Source: Streptomyces silvae (GTDB taxonomy: Bacteria; Actinomycetota; Actinomycetes; Streptomycetales; Streptomycetaceae). From it: a DNA stretch of 64,000 nt. This document shows positions 8,637 through 17,407 of the stretch, piece by piece. The position numbers were made by a program, and so were the translations under genes. The stretch spans positions 1 to 64,000 of the forward strand of contig NZ_JAERUC010000111.1 of assembly GCF_016745505.1 (NCBI RefSeq), given 5' to 3'. Positions within the stretch are counted from its first letter, which is position 1; every line of letters starts with the position of its first letter. The notes below the pieces were generated by a model. It had not been told where the DNA came from, did not search any database, and saw nothing but the letters and a program-made list of their open reading frames with translations.

Positions 8637-9959
8637 TCAGATGTGACCGTCCTCCAGCATTTCGGTCACCAGCGCCGCGATCGGCGACCGCTCGGAGCGG
8701 GTGAGCGTGACGTGCGCGAAGAGCGGATGCCCCTTCAGTTTCTCGACCACGGCGACGACTCCGTCGTACCGGCCGACCCTGAGGTTGTCCCGCTGCGCCA
8801 CGTCGTGCGTGAGCACCACCCGCGAATTCGCCCCGATACGGGACAACACGGTCAGCAGGACGTTCCGTTCCAGCGACTGCGCCTCGTCCACGATCACGAA
8901 CGCGTCGTGGAGCGAACGCCCCCGGATGTGGGTGAGCGGAAGGATCTCCAGCATCCCGCGCCCCAGCACCTCTTCGATGACCTCGCGCCCGGCGACCGCC
9001 GACAGCGTGTCGAAGACGGCCTGCGCCCAGGGGCTCATCTTCTCGGCCTCGCTGCCGGGGAGATAGCCGAGCTCCTGCCCGCCGACCGCGTACAGCGGAC
9101 GGAAGACCATCACCTTCTGGTGCTGACGGCGCTCCAGCACGGCCTCCAGGCCCGCGCAGAGCGCCAGGGCCGACTTGCCCGTGCCCGCCCGGCCGCCCAT
9201 GGACACGATGCCGACGTCCTGGTCGAGGAGCAGATCGAGGGCGATGCGCTGCTCGGCGCTGCGGCCGTGGATCCCGAAGGCCTCCCGGTCGCCGCGCACG
9301 AGACGCACGTTGCCCTCGGCCGTGACCCTGCCGAGCGCCTTGCCCCGCTCGGACTGGAGGACGAGCCCCGTGTGCACGGGGTACTCGGCCGCCTCGGGGA
9401 TGAACAGGCTCTCCTCACCGAACAGCAGGTCGACCTGTTCCGCGGCGAGGGTGAGCTCCGCCATCCCGGTCCAGCCGGAGTCGGTGACCGCGAGCTCGGC
9501 GCGGTACTCCTCGGCGAGGAGGCCGACCGAGGACGCCTTGATCCGGAGCGGCAGGTCCTTGGAGACGACGGTGACGTCGTACCCCTCGGCCTGCAGATTG
9601 CGTGCGACCGCGAGGATCCGTGAGTCGTTGTCCCCCAACCGGTAGCCGGCGGGGAGCACGCCGGGGTCGGAATGGTTGAGTTCGACACGGAGCGACCCGC
9701 CCAGATCCCCGAGCGGGATCGGGGCGTCCAGCCGGCCGTACCTGATCCGGAAGTCGTCCAGCAGACGCAGGGCCTGCCGGGCGAAGTATCCGAGCTCGGG
9801 GTGGTGCCTTTTGGCCTCCAGCTCCGTGACCACGACGATCGGCAGCACGACTTCGTGCTCGTCGAACCGGGTCATGGCTTTGGGGTCGGCCAGCAGGACG
9901 CTGGTGTCGAGAACATAGGTGCGCCTGTCGGGCATGCGGCGCTTAGTGCTGGTCACCAC
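8637..9959 (-). CDS. PIN domain-PhoH family ATPase/helicase
   Basis: A 440-aa cytoplasmic protein with an N-terminal PIN-like RNase domain ([32 protein letters not shown]) and a C-terminal PhoH P-loop domain ([11 protein letters not shown]alker [10 protein letters not shown] Walker B). PhoH2-type proteins combine sequence-specific RNA cleavage with unwinding. The GTG at 9959 was chosen to retain the [12 protein letters not shown] leader I associate with homologues; ATG 9935 is the alternative. No convincing Shine-Dalgarno site is visible. Confidence 0.85.
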   Translation of the reverse strand: MVTSTKRRMPDRRTYVLDTSVLLADPKAMTRFDEHEVVLPIVVVTELEAKRHHPELGYFARQALRLLDDFRIRYGRLDAPIPLGDLGGSLRVELNHSDPGVLPAGYRLGDNDSRILAVARNLQAEGYDVTVVSKDLPLRIKASSVGLLAEEYRAELAVTDSGWTGMAELTLAAEQVDLLFGEESLFIPEAAEYPVHTGLVLQSERGKALGRVTAEGNVRLVRGDREAFGIHGRSAEQRIALDLLLDQDVGIVSMGGRAGTGKSALALCAGLEAVLERRQHQKVMVFRPLYAVGGQELGYLPGSEAEKMSPWAQAVFDTLSAVAGREVIEEVLGRGMLEILPLTHIRGRSLHDAFVIVDEAQSLERNVLLTVLSRIGANSRVVLTHDVAQRDNLRVGRYDGVVAVVEKLKGHPLFAHVTLTRSERSPIAALVTEMLEDGHI

Positions 9960-10295
9960 GGAAGGACGTACCCCCTCGGACGAGGTCGGGGAGTGCGACG
10001 GACGCCGCGCAACTTCCCGAAGGGAGAGGACGGACCGGGTTCGGGCCCCGTGCGCGGGCCGAACACCGGCCCTCCGCGTCGGCCGCACGGTGTGCGGTCC
10101 TTCGTGTGCAAAGGGCCTCCCGGGCGAGCGGGCTGGGTGCCGCTCACTTGGCTGCGACGTCCGCCCGGTTACTGACCGGACGTCGACCTGAGAGCTGTAT
10201 TCCCTCGAACACGCGAAGCCATGCCCCTGCCTGCGACAAGGGTCTTCCGTTTGGATCAGCCCGGACCGGGGGACCGGGGGGCGGCCCGGCGCCGC
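9960..10295. other. Intergenic region with a 9-bp hairpin
   Basis: No credible gene. CGACGTCCG at 10155-10163 pairs perfectly with CGGACGTCG at 10177-10185 across a 13-nt loop; it may terminate the isoprenyl transferase transcript or be an operator for the PhoH-like gene. Nothing else was recognised. Confidence 0.4.
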
Positions 10296-11057
10296 TCAGG
10301 CGCCGTAGCGCCGGTGGCGCGCCGCGTAGTCACGCAGGGCGCGCAGGAAGTCGACCTTGCGGAAGGCCGGCCAGAAGACCTCGCAGAAGTAGTACTCCGA
10401 ATGGGCGCTCTGCCAGAGCATGAAGCCCGACAGCCGCTGCTCCCCGCTCGTACGGATCACGAGGTCCGGGTCGGGCTGTCCGCGGGTGTAGAGGTGCTCG
10501 GAGATCAGATCCGTGGAGACGACCTCGGCGAGCTCCTCGAAGGTGGTGCCCCGGGAGGAGTGCTCCAGCAGGAGCGAGCGGACGGCGTCCGCGATCTCCT
10601 GGCGCCCGCCGTAGCCGACGGCGACGTTGACGATTATCCCGTCGACGCCCGCCGTGGCCTCCTGGGCCTCCTTGAGGACCGTCTGGGTCCTGGAGGGCAG
10701 CAGATCGAGGGTGCCGACGTGGTGGACGCGCCACCGGCCGTCGGACGCCAGCTGGCGCACGGTGTTCTCGATGATGCCGAGCAGCGGGATGAGCTCCGCC
10801 TCCGGCCGGTCGAAGTTGTCCGTGGAGAGCAGCCAGAGGGTGACGACCTCGACATCCGTCTCGCTGCACCAGCCGAGCAGCTCCGAGATCTTGTCCGCCC
10901 CGGCCTGGTGTCCCTGCACGGCCGAGCCGCCGGACGCCTTCGCCCACCGCCGGTTGCCGTCGAGGATGACTCCGATGTGCTTGGGCACCTGGTCGTGGTC
11001 CAGGCGGCCTCCCACCCGGCGTGCGTAGAGCCCGTACACCAGGTCGCGCAAGTTCAC
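10296..11057 (-). CDS. uppS: Isoprenyl transferase (cis-prenyl diphosphate synthase)
   Basis: A 253-aa UppS/Rv1086-family enzyme that condenses isopentenyl diphosphate onto an allylic primer in cis to make polyprenyl carrier lipid. Conserved region I is IGVILDGNRRWA with the catalytic aspartate; later motifs include LWLLSTDNF, VAVGYGGRQEI and DLVIRTSGEQRLSGFMLWQ. GTG 11057 has GAGAGG about 9 nt upstream; a second GTG at 11066 abuts that site and is less likely. Streptomyces often carry more than one paralogue, so a dedicated role cannot be assigned. Confidence 0.9.
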   Translation of the reverse strand: MNLRDLVYGLYARRVGGRLDHDQVPKHIGVILDGNRRWAKASGGSAVQGHQAGADKISELLGWCSETDVEVVTLWLLSTDNFDRPEAELIPLLGIIENTVRQLASDGRWRVHHVGTLDLLPSRTQTVLKEAQEATAGVDGIIVNVAVGYGGRQEIADAVRSLLLEHSSRGTTFEELAEVVSTDLISEHLYTRGQPDPDLVIRTSGEQRLSGFMLWQSAHSEYYFCEVFWPAFRKVDFLRALRDYAARHRRYGA

Positions 11058-11264
11058 TGAGTTCACCCTCTCGGTTCCGTACGGGCCCTGGCCCGTCCTC
11101 CCCCTCACGGGGGGTCCGGGGCCGCCCCCCGGGGGATCGCCGCGCGGTCCGCACACCGCGCGTCTCGCGCAGCGGATCGGCATGTCCCGAAGCCGCCACA
11201 TTACTGCGGCGGGGTCACAGGGGCCCAACCCGGTCTGTCACAACTCCGTGATAAGGAGTGAAAC

Positions 11265-12302
11265 GTGACTGATTCCTTCTCCTACCTCCCCGAAGCGTCG
11301 CGCTACGACTCCATGGAGTACCGCCGCACCGGCCGCAGCGGGCTCAAGCTGCCGGCCGTCTCACTCGGCCTCTGGCACAACTTCGGCGACGACCGCAGCC
11401 TCGGCTCCCAGCGGGCGATCCTGCGCCGCGCCTTCGACCTCGGCGTGACCCACTTCGACCTGGCCAACAACTACGGGCCGCCGCCCGGCTCCGCCGAGCT
11501 GAACTTCGGCAAGCTCTTCCGCCAGGACTTCGCCCCGTACAGGGACGAGCTCGTCATCTCAACCAAGGCCGGCTATCTGATGCACCCCGGCCCGTACGGG
11601 GAGTGGGGGTCCCGCAAGTACCTGCTGTCCTCGCTGGACGCCTCCCTGCGGCGCATGGGCCTCGACCACGTCGACATCTTCTACTCCCACCGCTTCGACC
11701 CCGCCACCCCGCTCGAGGAGACGATGGGTGCGCTCGCCTCCGCCGTGAACCGGGGCAAGGCGCTGTACGCGGGCGTGTCCTCCTACAACGCGGAGCAGAC
11801 CGCCGAGGCGGCGCGGATCCTCAAGGAGATGGGCGTGCCCGCCCTGATCCACCAGCCGTCCTACTCGATGGTCAACCGCTGGGTGGAGGCCGACGGGCTG
11901 CTGGACACGCTGGAGACGGCCGGGATGGGCTGCATCTCCTTCGCACCGCTCGCCCAGGGCCTGCTCACCGGGAAGTACCTGGCGGGCATCCCCGAGGGGT
12001 CGCGCGCCAGCCAGGGCAAGTCCCTGGACCCGGACCTGCTGTCCGACGAGATGGTGCGCCGGCTGCGGGGGCTGAACGAGATCGCGCGCGGGCGTGGGCA
12101 GTCCCTGGCGCAGCTGGCGCTCAACTGGGTCCTGCGCGACAGCCGTATGACGTCGGCGCTGATCGGCGCGTCGAGCGTGAAGCAGCTGGAGGAGAACGTG
12201 GCCGCGCTCGGCGCCCCGGCGCTGACCGCCGCCGAGCTGAAGGAGATCGACACCTTCGCCGTGGACACCGCGAGCACCAACATCTGGGCCAACCGAGGCT
12301 GA
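11265..12302 (+). CDS. Aldo/keto reductase (YghZ/MgrA-like)
   Basis: A 345-aa NADPH-dependent reductase. It has the aldo-keto reductase motifs THFDLANNYGPPPGSAE (catalytic Asp and Tyr), VISTKAGYL (Lys), IFYSHRFDP (His) and a C-terminal cofactor site with ALIGASSVKQLEENVAAL. It most resembles E. coli YghZ, which reduces L-glyceraldehyde 3-phosphate and methylglyoxal. GTG 11265 has AAGGAG 7 nt upstream. It stands alone, divergent from uppS, and ends at a strong terminator. Confidence 0.9.
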   Translation: MTDSFSYLPEASRYDSMEYRRTGRSGLKLPAVSLGLWHNFGDDRSLGSQRAILRRAFDLGVTHFDLANNYGPPPGSAELNFGKLFRQDFAPYRDELVISTKAGYLMHPGPYGEWGSRKYLLSSLDASLRRMGLDHVDIFYSHRFDPATPLEETMGALASAVNRGKALYAGVSSYNAEQTAEAARILKEMGVPALIHQPSYSMVNRWVEADGLLDTLETAGMGCISFAPLAQGLLTGKYLAGIPEGSRASQGKSLDPDLLSDEMVRRLRGLNEIARGRGQSLAQLALNWVLRDSRMTSALIGASSVKQLEENVAALGAPALTAAELKEIDTFAVDTASTNIWANRG

Positions 12303-12346
12303 CCCGGGGCGCCCCGGCCCGGGACCTGGGTCCGGGCACAAAAAAA

Positions 12347-12382
12347 CGGGCCGGTCCGTGGGGGGGGGTACGGACCGGCCCG
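12347..12382 (+). terminator. Terminator after the aldo/keto reductase gene
   Basis: CGGGCCGGTCCGT at 12347-12359 pairs perfectly with ACGGACCGGCCCG at 12370-12382 around a G-rich loop. A run of seven A's precedes the stem at 12340-12346. Confidence 0.85.
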
Positions 12383-12555
12383 AGGGGGGGTTTCCACCAT
12401 AACCCTTCGTAAGTGCTGCTGCGTGCCACGCCACGAAATAATCACTCTCCGAATTCGCCGGACTGCGCTGCGGGCACACCCCACGGGGTCTTTCCAGGTG
12501 CCGGGAGGCGGCCTACAGGACAGTTTCCGTCCTGTACGTCTCCTACATTCGGCCC

Positions 12556-13734
12556 ATGACGACACGAGCCCGCACGACCACCGTCAGCTGGAACGGGGCG
12601 AACGCCCGGCGCCTGGACCGGCAGTTCCTCTCCGGCGGCGCCCCGTCCACCGGCTCCCCCGCCCAGGACGTCACCGCGGCCGTCGCGGCGATGCTCGGGG
12701 CGCACGCGCAGGTGCTGTCGGCCGCCGAGCTCTCGGCCGGGCTCCGCGCGCCGGGAACGACCCGTACGGATGTGCGGACGGCGCTGTGGACGGACCGGTC
12801 CCTCGTCAAGACGTTCGGCCCGCGCGGCACCGTGCACCTGCTGCCCGCCGAGGACCTGCCGATGTGGACGGGCGCCCTGTCGGCCGTGCCGGCGGGCAGC
12901 AGCCCGTTCTCCAAGGACGCCCGGATGACACCGGAGCAGGTCGAGGCGGTCGTCACCGCCGTGGGCGACGCCCTGACGGGTGCCGAGCTCACGGTCGACG
13001 AGCTCTCCGACGAGGTGATCGCCCGCACCGGCCCCTGGGCGGGTGACCTGGTGATGCCCGCGTTCCAGGGGATGTGGCCGCGCTGGCGCCAGGTGCTGCA
13101 CCTGGCGGGCCACCGGGGCGCCCTGTGCTACGCGCCGAACCGGGGCCGGAAGGCCACGTACACCAACCCCGGGACCGTCCCGATGCCCGCCCGGGAGGCG
13201 ACGGCCGAGCTCGTACGGCGCTATCTGCGGGCGTACGGTCCCGCGACCCCGGTCCACTTCGCCCAGTGGCTCGCGGCACCGCGCGGCTGGGCCGGCCGGG
13301 TCTTCGAGGAGCTGGCCGGGGCCGGCGCGATCGAGGAGGTGGAGTTCGAGGGCTGGGGGGCGGCCTGGGTGGCGGCGGGCGACACGCTCTTCCCCTCGGC
13401 CGCGCCGCGCGGTGTGCGGCTGCTCCCCTACTTCGACGCGTTCGGCATCGCCTCGCGGCCCCGCGAGCGGCTCTTCCCCGGGGCGGCGTACGGGCGGGCG
13501 CTGGCCGGCGGCCAGGCGGGCAACTTCCCGCTGCTGCTGGTGGACGGCACGGTCGCCGGGGTGTGGCACCAGCGCCGCTCGGGGAGGCGGATCGCGGTGA
13601 CCGTGGAGCCCCTGAGCCCGCTGGACGCGGGGCGGACACGGGCGCTGGAGGAGCAGGTGGCGGCGGTGGGCCAGGTGCTGGAGGGGAATCCGGAGCTGAC
13701 GGTGGGAGAGGTGACGGTGGGCGGCCACGCGTAG
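12556..13734 (+). CDS. Winged-helix DNA-binding domain protein (AlkZ/YcaQ-related family)
   Basis: A 392-aa protein of the actinobacterial winged-helix family related to HTH_42/YcaQ. Markers are the N-terminal RTDVRTALWTDRSLVKTFGPRGTVHLLPAEDLPMW region, LATPVHFAQW-like tandem winged helices and the C-terminal RLLPYFDAFGI segment. YcaQ/AlkZ enzymes unhook DNA crosslinks; whether this diverged copy is a glycosylase is uncertain. It forms a single-gene transcript. Confidence 0.7.
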   Translation: MTTRARTTTVSWNGANARRLDRQFLSGGAPSTGSPAQDVTAAVAAMLGAHAQVLSAAELSAGLRAPGTTRTDVRTALWTDRSLVKTFGPRGTVHLLPAEDLPMWTGALSAVPAGSSPFSKDARMTPEQVEAVVTAVGDALTGAELTVDELSDEVIARTGPWAGDLVMPAFQGMWPRWRQVLHLAGHRGALCYAPNRGRKATYTNPGTVPMPAREATAELVRRYLRAYGPATPVHFAQWLAAPRGWAGRVFEELAGAGAIEEVEFEGWGAAWVAAGDTLFPSAAPRGVRLLPYFDAFGIASRPRERLFPGAAYGRALAGGQAGNFPLLLVDGTVAGVWHQRRSGRRIAVTVEPLSPLDAGRTRALEEQVAAVGQVLEGNPELTVGEVTVGGHA

Positions 13735-13780
13735 GGGCTGGGGCTCCCGGAACGCCGTGCGGGGCGCAGCGCCCCGGCAC

Positions 13781-14236
13781 TCAGCAGGGTACGAAGCGGA
13801 TCGCCACCGTGTCGCCGCCGACGATCACGAAGTCCCCGTTCTCGCACCGCAGCACCGCCTCGCGCACCTCGCCGTGCTCGTCGCGCCGCTCCCGCGTGCC
13901 GACGACGGTCCACGCCCCGCCGTAGGGAGGGGGAGGCAGCCTGCTCAGCTGCTCGAACTGCCACTGGCCGGCCGGCACACACCAGTCGGGGAGGCCGGGC
14001 CAGGCACCGGAGGTGATGCTCAGCGTGTGGTCGGAGGCGCAGGTCAGCAGCACCGACTGGCCGCCCTCCAGCACGAATTCGACGGCTTCCGGCTCCCCCG
14101 CGCGCCCCTCGGGACGGTAGAACAGGCCCTGGACGGAGGTGATCCGCGCACCCGTGAGCCAGTCGGCCTTCCCGTGGCGCGGCCGGCCGGCCGGCGGGCT
14201 GATCTCTCCGCCCGGCATTTCCCTTCCCACCGACAT
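13781..14236 (-). CDS. Conserved hypothetical protein
   Basis: A 151-aa soluble protein with no signal peptide or membrane segment. It is rich in beta-strand-like stretches (AVEFVLEGGQSVLLTC, DFVIVGGDTVAIRFV) and tryptophans. ATG 14236 has AAGGAG 6 nt upstream. The family was not recognised and no function is proposed. It lies between the winged-helix gene (convergent) and the methyltransferase gene (same strand, 101 nt upstream). Confidence 0.75.
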   Translation of the reverse strand: MSVGREMPGGEISPPAGRPRHGKADWLTGARITSVQGLFYRPEGRAGEPEAVEFVLEGGQSVLLTCASDHTLSITSGAWPGLPDWCVPAGQWQFEQLSRLPPPPYGGAWTVVGTRERRDEHGEVREAVLRCENGDFVIVGGDTVAIRFVPC

Positions 14237-14337
14237 GACCTGCTCCTTCACTGTGCGCTCAACCACCAGGGTCGCACTACTGATGGGTAGGACGGAGGGG
14301 CAGGTGATCCCGTTGCATCCGGCCGGTGAAGCCGCCC

Positions 14338-15207
14338 TCAGCGTAGGCCCGTTGACGGCCGGCCAGTTTTCCGGGCCTCGATCAGGAAGCGCGCGCTGTA
14401 CGCGACGAACGGCCCTTCCTCCTCGATCTTCCGGTGGAGGGACCGCAGTTGGGGCAGGTAGGCGTCGACGGTGAATCCCGGCACCATCCAGATGACCTTC
14501 CGCAGGAAGTGGACGACGGCGCCGATGTCCAGGAACTCGACGCGCAGCCGTTCGGCGCGCAGATCCGTCACCTCCAGCCCGGCGGCCTCCGCGTCGTCCC
14601 GGGCGCGTCCCGGGTCGCGGGCGCCGCGTTCCTCGGGGGTCCGCGGGCCGAGGAACCACTCGACGAGCTCGAACACGCTCGCCGGTCCGACCTGCTGGGA
14701 GAAGTACGTCCCTCCGGGGGCCAGGACCCGGGCGATCTCGTCCCACCACGTCGTCACCGGATGCCGGCTGACGATCAGGTCGAAGGCGCCGTCGGCGAAG
14801 GGCAGCGGCGGCTCGTCGGAGTCCGCGACGACGGCGGCGCCGCGCGGATGCAGCAGGGCGGTCGCACGGGCGACGTTCGGCGGCCAGGACTCGGTGGCCA
14901 CCGTGAGCGGCGCCAGCACCGGCGCGGAGGCCAGGACCTCCCCTCCCCCGGTCTGGATGTCGAGCGCGGCCCCGGCCCGGGCCAGCCGGTCCGCCATCGC
15001 GCGCGCGTACCCCCAGGAAGGGCGCTGCTCGGTGGCCCGCCCGTCGAACCACGAGAAGTCCCAGCCGTCGACGGACGCGGCGGCGGCCTCCGCGACGAGG
15101 GCGTCGAAGCGCGCCTCGGAAGCGGAGGACGAGGAGGACGAGGAGGAACGGGGGGAACGGGGGGTACGGGGGGAGGGCGGGTCTGAGGGTGCGGACGATC
15201 CGGTCAT
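14338..15207 (-). CDS. Class I SAM-dependent methyltransferase
   Basis: A 289-aa protein with a Rossmann methyltransferase domain. Motif I is ALDIQTGGGEVL, an acidic motif II follows (TVATESWPPN), and motif IV is FDLIVSRHPVTTWWDEIARVLAPGG. The substrate is unknown. The first 30 residues are a low-complexity Pro/Ser segment with eight serines in a row encoded by TCC/TCG-type codons. No ribosome binding site precedes ATG 15207, so the true start may lie further in, near SEARFDALV. Confidence 0.75.
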   Translation of the reverse strand: MTGSSAPSDPPSPRTPRSPRSSSSSSSSASEARFDALVAEAAAASVDGWDFSWFDGRATEQRPSWGYARAMADRLARAGAALDIQTGGGEVLASAPVLAPLTVATESWPPNVARATALLHPRGAAVVADSDEPPLPFADGAFDLIVSRHPVTTWWDEIARVLAPGGTYFSQQVGPASVFELVEWFLGPRTPEERGARDPGRARDDAEAAGLEVTDLRAERLRVEFLDIGAVVHFLRKVIWMVPGFTVDAYLPQLRSLHRKIEEEGPFVAYSARFLIEARKTGRPSTGLR

Positions 15208-15298
15208 ACGGGAAGGGTGTCAGCCGGCCGGCACCGGGCGCGACCGGATATTCCGTACATCCGTGTGCCGGGTGAGGTGCGGGGGGTGCGGGGCGGTG

Positions 15299-16090
15299 TC
15301 ATGCGGCGAGGCCTCCGAACAGCAGGCCGGTCAGCGCGCCGGCGATCATGAACGGGCCGAACGGGATGCCCGTCTTGCGCCCCGCGCGCCGCACCAGCAT
15401 CAGCCCGGTCCCGTACAGCGCGCCGAACAGGAACCCGGCGAAGCCGCCCGCGCAGAGCACCCCCCAGCCGTACCAGCCGAGCGCGATGCCCAGGGCGAGG
15501 GCCAGCTTCACGTCGCCGAAGCCCATGCCGTTCGGGTTGATCAGGAAGAGCAGCAGGTAGAAGCCACCGAGCGCCGCGCCGCCGAGCAGGGCCGACGTCC
15601 AGGACCCGCCGTGCTCGGGCAGCAGCGCCGCGCCGCCCAGCAGCACGGCGGCGGCCCCGGCCAGGGGCAGCGTCAGGGCGTCGGGGAGCCGGTGGACCCG
15701 GCGGTCGATGACGGCGAGCAGCACGGCGACGGGGGCCAGCAGGAGCCAGACGACGGCCTCGGGGCGGGCCCCGGTGGCGGCGGCGAGGGCCACGCAGGCG
15801 AGCACGGTGACGACCGGGGCGAGCACGGCGGGGGCGTAGCGGCCCCGCACGGCCGGTCCCGGGGCCTCGGGGGCGGCGCCGTCCGGGAGCGAGGGGACGG
15901 TCACGGCGCACGCCGCGCACCTGGTGGGGCCGAGCCACCCCCCGGCCGGCCCCGTGAGCGCGTGCCCGGCGGGGCAGGCGTCCCTCCAGGGCTCCTCGGG
16001 CTCGACGGAGAAGCGGTACGCGGCGCGCGGGAGAAGCAGTCCGGCGGCGGCGCCCCAGAGCGCGGCCACGGCAATCAGTGTGGCGTCCAC
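15299..16090 (-). CDS. Type IV/Flp prepilin peptidase (A24 family)
   Basis: A 263-aa multi-pass membrane aspartyl protease that removes the leader of prepilins. The two catalytic aspartates are visible in AVIDRRVHRLPD (about residue 130) and in GMGFGDVKL, the GxGD motif. An N-terminal cysteine region (CPAGHAL..RCAAC) resembles the zinc-binding methylase part of PilD-type enzymes in shortened form. It is the only prepilin peptidase in the window and so the likely processor of Flp, the TadE/G-like proteins and the three pilin-fusion proteins. The GTG start coincides with the predicted transcript start (leaderless); operator 16126-16143 lies just upstream. Confidence 0.9.
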   Translation of the reverse strand: MDATLIAVAALWGAAAGLLLPRAAYRFSVEPEEPWRDACPAGHALTGPAGGWLGPTRCAACAVTVPSLPDGAAPEAPGPAVRGRYAPAVLAPVVTVLACVALAAATGARPEAVVWLLLAPVAVLLAVIDRRVHRLPDALTLPLAGAAAVLLGGAALLPEHGGSWTSALLGGAALGGFYLLLFLINPNGMGFGDVKLALALGIALGWYGWGVLCAGGFAGFLFGALYGTGLMLVRRAGRKTGIPFGPFMIAGALTGLLFGGLAA

Positions 16091-16125
16091 GGTGGCGACC
16101 CTAATCGGGGCCGCACGGCGGGGTC

Positions 16126-16143
16126 TTGGGCCCGGGGGCCCAC
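16126..16143. promoter_or_regulatory. Palindromic operator copy 1 (prepilin peptidase)
   Basis: TTGGGCCC-GG-GGGCCCAC, an 8-2-8 palindrome with one mismatch. On the minus strand TAGGGT (16103-16098) fits TANNNT, its first T 23 nt from the operator edge. The predicted start of transcription at about 16091 falls on the peptidase GTG at 16090. Confidence 0.65.
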
Positions 16144-16195
16144 TGCCGGCCGTTCCGGACCCACACGCCGGCCGCGCCCGCTACGGTCGTCTCCC

Positions 16196-16585
16196 ATGGG
16201 GAAATGGCGGGACGGCGGCGGGACACTGACGGTCGGGGCGGACTCCGAGGTGCGGGAGGTGCCGCTGCGCATCGCCGCCTCGTACCGGGCGCGGACACGG
16301 GGGCTGCTCGGCGCCGACGGCGTCGAGGGCGCGCTGCTGATCACCCCGTGCGGGGGTGTCCACACCTTCCGGATGCGGTTCACCATCGATGTGGCGTACC
16401 TGGACCGGAAGTTCAACGTGCTGGCGGTCCGCACGATGAGGCCGGGCCGGCTCGGGCTGCCCAGGATCCGTGCCCGTCATGTGGTGGAGTCGGAGGCCGG
16501 GGCGATGGAGCGGTGGGGCCTGCGGCCCGGGACGCGGGTGCGGGTCTCCGTACCGGTCACGGAAGTTTCGCCGCCTGCGCGGTGA
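16196..16585 (+). CDS. DUF192 family protein
   Basis: A 129-aa protein with the DUF192 core: RARTRGLLG, then TPCGGVHTFRMRFTIDVAYLD and a C-terminal ESEAGAMERWGLRPGTRV. In Actinobacteria DUF192 genes often sit beside Tad pilus genes, as here, but no biochemical role is established. ATG 16196 has no ribosome site; TACGGT at 16182-16187 would give a leaderless transcript. The last 29 bp overlap the 3' end of the convergent lipoprotein gene. Confidence 0.85.
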   Translation: MGKWRDGGGTLTVGADSEVREVPLRIAASYRARTRGLLGADGVEGALLITPCGGVHTFRMRFTIDVAYLDRKFNVLAVRTMRPGRLGLPRIRARHVVESEAGAMERWGLRPGTRVRVSVPVTEVSPPAR

Positions 16586-17324
16586 CGAGCGCGGCCGGGA
16601 CCTCCGGTGCCGTCTCCGTCAGGAAGTTCGCCGCGTAGAAGGTGACGACCGTCGACCCGGTCCGTACGAGGTGGAAGACGAGCGGCACCCTGACGCCCTC
16701 CAGGCTGCCCGTCACCTGGTAGGCGAACGACTCCTGGCCCGCCCCGGGCGCGGGCAGCGTCTTCACCCCGGTGTAGGTGGACGGGCCGTCCTCGCTCGTC
16801 GTCCGGAACCCGCCGGCGCAGGCCCGTGCGGCCTCCCGGACCGAGCGCAGCAGCTCCTCGGCGCCGCCCTTCGGGTGCGAGGTGAGGATCTCGGTGACGA
16901 CGGTCTGGTCGTCCTTGCCCTCCTCCGCCGTGTCCATGGCCGTACGGAAGACGGTGGCGGCCGGGGCGGGTTCGGGCGAGCCGTTGATGATCGCGGCGAT
17001 CGGCCGGCAGGCCTCGTCCTCCGGCTTCTCGGTGCCGCGTTCGTCGGTGCCCTCCAGGGGCGCGACCTCGTAGCCGGGCACCTCGCCCGTGGTGAGGGCC
17101 ACCTTCGCGAGTTCGGCCTCGGTGAGGGTCCTGCCGTCGCTGGTCGGGGTGGGAGAGGCGGCGGCCTCGGGCGCGGCGGCGGAGGCGGAGGCCGGTGGCT
17201 GCGAGGTGGCGGCCTTCCCGGACCCCTTGCCGTCCTTGTCGCCCGCGCCGTCGTCGCCGCAGCCCGCGACCGCCAGGCAGAGGACGAGCGCGCTCGCCGC
17301 CACGACCGTGGTCCGTACCCTCAT
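16557..17324 (-). CDS. Secreted lipoprotein, function unknown
   Basis: A 255-aa predicted lipoprotein. Residues 1-22 are a lipoprotein signal ending in the lipobox LAVAGC, followed by a Ser/Ala/Pro-rich linker to about residue 65 and a globular domain to the end (SFAYQVTGSLEGVRVPLVFHLVRTGSTVVTFYAANF). The fold of the last part resembles small actinobacterial sensor-type lipoproteins, but the family was not identified. It is preceded by operator copy 2, placing it in the Tad/toxin regulon. The gene overlaps DUF192 tail to tail. Confidence 0.85.
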   Translation of the reverse strand: MRVRTTVVAASALVLCLAVAGCGDDGAGDKDGKGSGKAATSQPPASASAAAPEAAASPTPTSDGRTLTEAELAKVALTTGEVPGYEVAPLEGTDERGTEKPEDEACRPIAAIINGSPEPAPAATVFRTAMDTAEEGKDDQTVVTEILTSHPKGGAEELLRSVREAARACAGGFRTTSEDGPSTYTGVKTLPAPGAGQESFAYQVTGSLEGVRVPLVFHLVRTGSTVVTFYAANFLTETAPEVPAALVTAQAAKLP

Positions 17325-17388
17325 CGCTCACCGCTCCTGACCGACGTGCACCGGACCAGCACGCTAACAACCGGGCCGGTCCCGGCGC

Positions 17389-17406
17389 GTGGGCCCGTGG
17401 GCCCAA
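17389..17406. promoter_or_regulatory. Palindromic operator copy 2 (lipoprotein gene)
   Basis: GTGGGCCC-GT-GGGCCCAA. On the minus strand TAGCGT (17366-17361) starts 23 nt from the operator edge, giving a predicted transcript start near 17354 and a leader of about 30 nt before the lipoprotein ATG. Confidence 0.65.
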
Positions 17407-17407
17407 C

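Noticed and set aside
11091..11106. ACGGGCC-CT-GGCCCGT palindrome upstream of uppS as an eighth operator
   Set aside because: It shares the N2 geometry and GC core but lacks the TTGGG/CCCAA arms and the -10 spacing; palindromes of GGGCC type arise readily at this GC content.
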